Shown here piece by piece: positions 63,506 through 64,000 of a stretch of 64,000 nt of DNA. A program made the position numbers and the translations under genes. Numbering within the stretch: the first letter of the stretch is position 1; every line of letters begins with the position of its first letter. The stretch spans positions 23,958 through 87,957 of the forward strand of contig SHBR01000002.1 of the NCBI GenBank assembly GCA_004212795.1, given 5' to 3'. The notes beneath the pieces are model-generated. The model was not told the DNA's origin. It made no database searches and worked only from the letters and a program-made list of their open reading frames with translations. This DNA comes from Candidatus Thioglobus sp. (GTDB lineage Bacteria > Pseudomonadota > Gammaproteobacteria > Arenicellales > UBA868).

Positions 63506-63841
63506 CTAGTCAGTCAATGGCGGCTTGATGGGCATTGGAAAAGCGGAGACGTTTCCGGTCTTAGTATCGCCCGCCGGCATGATCTTTGCCTGGCCTTCTT
63601 TCTCAACTTCATCGATTCGAACAATAGCCTGTAAAGGGATATAGGTTCGCTTCACGCCGGCAAATTCACTTTTAAGTTTTTCATCGGACGGGTCAACCAC
63701 GACTTTTGATCGCTCCCCAAACATGATCTCACCAACTTCCACAAACGCGTACATTGCGCCTTGGGAGACCTCATGGGCATAAACCTCATAGATATTGCCC
63801 TGATTATGAAAGATAACTCGAAAAATGCTTTTGCTTGCCAT
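63506..63841 (-). CDS. DUF1820 family protein
   Basis: 111-residue small protein beginning with SIFRVIFHNQGNIYEVYAHEV and continuing with FVEVGEIMFGERS and RTYIPLQAIVRIDEVEKEG. This pattern is the conserved gammaproteobacterial DUF1820 family, for which I know no established function. No signal peptide or membrane helix. It is convergent with msrA with a one-base gap. Confidence 0.85.
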   Translation of the reverse strand: MASKSIFRVIFHNQGNIYEVYAHEVSQGAMYAFVEVGEIMFGERSKVVVDPSDEKLKSEFAGVKRTYIPLQAIVRIDEVEKEGQAKIMPAGDTKTGNVSAFPMPIKPPLTD

Positions 63842-63959
63842 CGCTGTAAATCGTTGTTTTATGGGTCTGGTTCAATTATATCAATGAAAGGAAACGTAAG
63901 CGTTTAAATTTCCGAGCCTGTCATTTCTTAACCTCTAAACTAAATTTAAAATTTTCCGG

Positions 63960-64000
63960 ATGAACGAGAAATTAATTCAGTTGGCGTTAGCGACCGTGTT
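63960..64000 (+). CDS. Possible start of a gene cut by the right edge
   Basis: ATG at 63960 opens a frame reading MNEKLIQLALATV to the window end. It is too short to identify, and no strong ribosome site precedes it. Confidence 0.3.
   Translation, partial: MNEKLIQLALATV

Overview
The window looks like chromosomal DNA of a free-living, probably marine gammaproteobacterium of roughly 50% GC. The clearest marker is the right-hand block (about 52.5-63.0 kb). There tRNA-Met, ychF, pth, rplY, prs, tRNA-Gln, ispE, lolB and a TPR lipoprotein run leftward, and hemA, prfA, prmC and msrA run rightward. From memory this is the order found in Pseudomonas-like gammaproteobacteria, and LolB itself points to beta/gammaproteobacteria. 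The marine assignment is inferred from the many osmolyte-catabolism genes. I found no insertion sequence, phage gene, CRISPR array or rRNA.

Layout. 0-6.1 kb: mixed housekeeping genes (HAD phosphatase, orphan ABC ATPase, argB, hsp20, a YeeE/YedE sulfur-transport pair, an FAD oxidoreductase). 6.1-12.8 kb: two divergent catabolic units (PrpD-like, enoyl-CoA hydratase, CMD-family protein and alpha/beta hydrolase leftward; RidA, aldehyde dehydrogenase and a luciferase-like monooxygenase rightward). 12.9-19.0 kb: a carnitine/gamma-butyrobetaine set (BKACE, carnitine 3-dehydrogenase and CaiD-like hydratase leftward; acyl-CoA dehydrogenase and ADP-forming acyl-CoA synthetase rightward). 19.0-21.6 kb: HAD hydrolase, AcpH and a Tas-like aldo/keto reductase. 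21.6-28.7 kb: a leftward run around the ectoine-degradation genes doeA and doeB, with a threonine aldolase, two PhyH dioxygenases, a EutA-like protein and a trans-sulfuration PLP enzyme.

28.9-37.9 kb: an NADP oxidoreductase, two enolase-superfamily enzymes resembling hydroxyproline/betaine enzymes, and a complete peptide/opine-type ABC importer. 38.5-41.8 kb: three rightward genes for an iron-sulfur ferredoxin with an MvhD-like domain, a MetV-Rieske fusion and an acetogen-type MetF. 41.8-46.5 kb: a second DoeA-like M24 protein, an amidase with a small GatC-like partner, an SDR, and an APS kinase carrying only the C-terminal part of CysN. 46.8-51.0 kb: a glycine-betaine-type ABC importer, followed by a GNAT protein and a methyltransferase.

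Taken together, the accessory 40 kb reads as nitrogenous-osmolyte catabolism. Carnitine or gamma-butyrobetaine would be converted toward glycine betaine, ectoine toward diaminobutyrate, and glycine betaine imported. The metV-metF module is a candidate for oxidising the methyl-tetrahydrofolate that betaine demethylation can produce. That metabolic link is inference, because no demethylase is present in the window. No gene for a recognisable transcription factor was found in the 64 kb.
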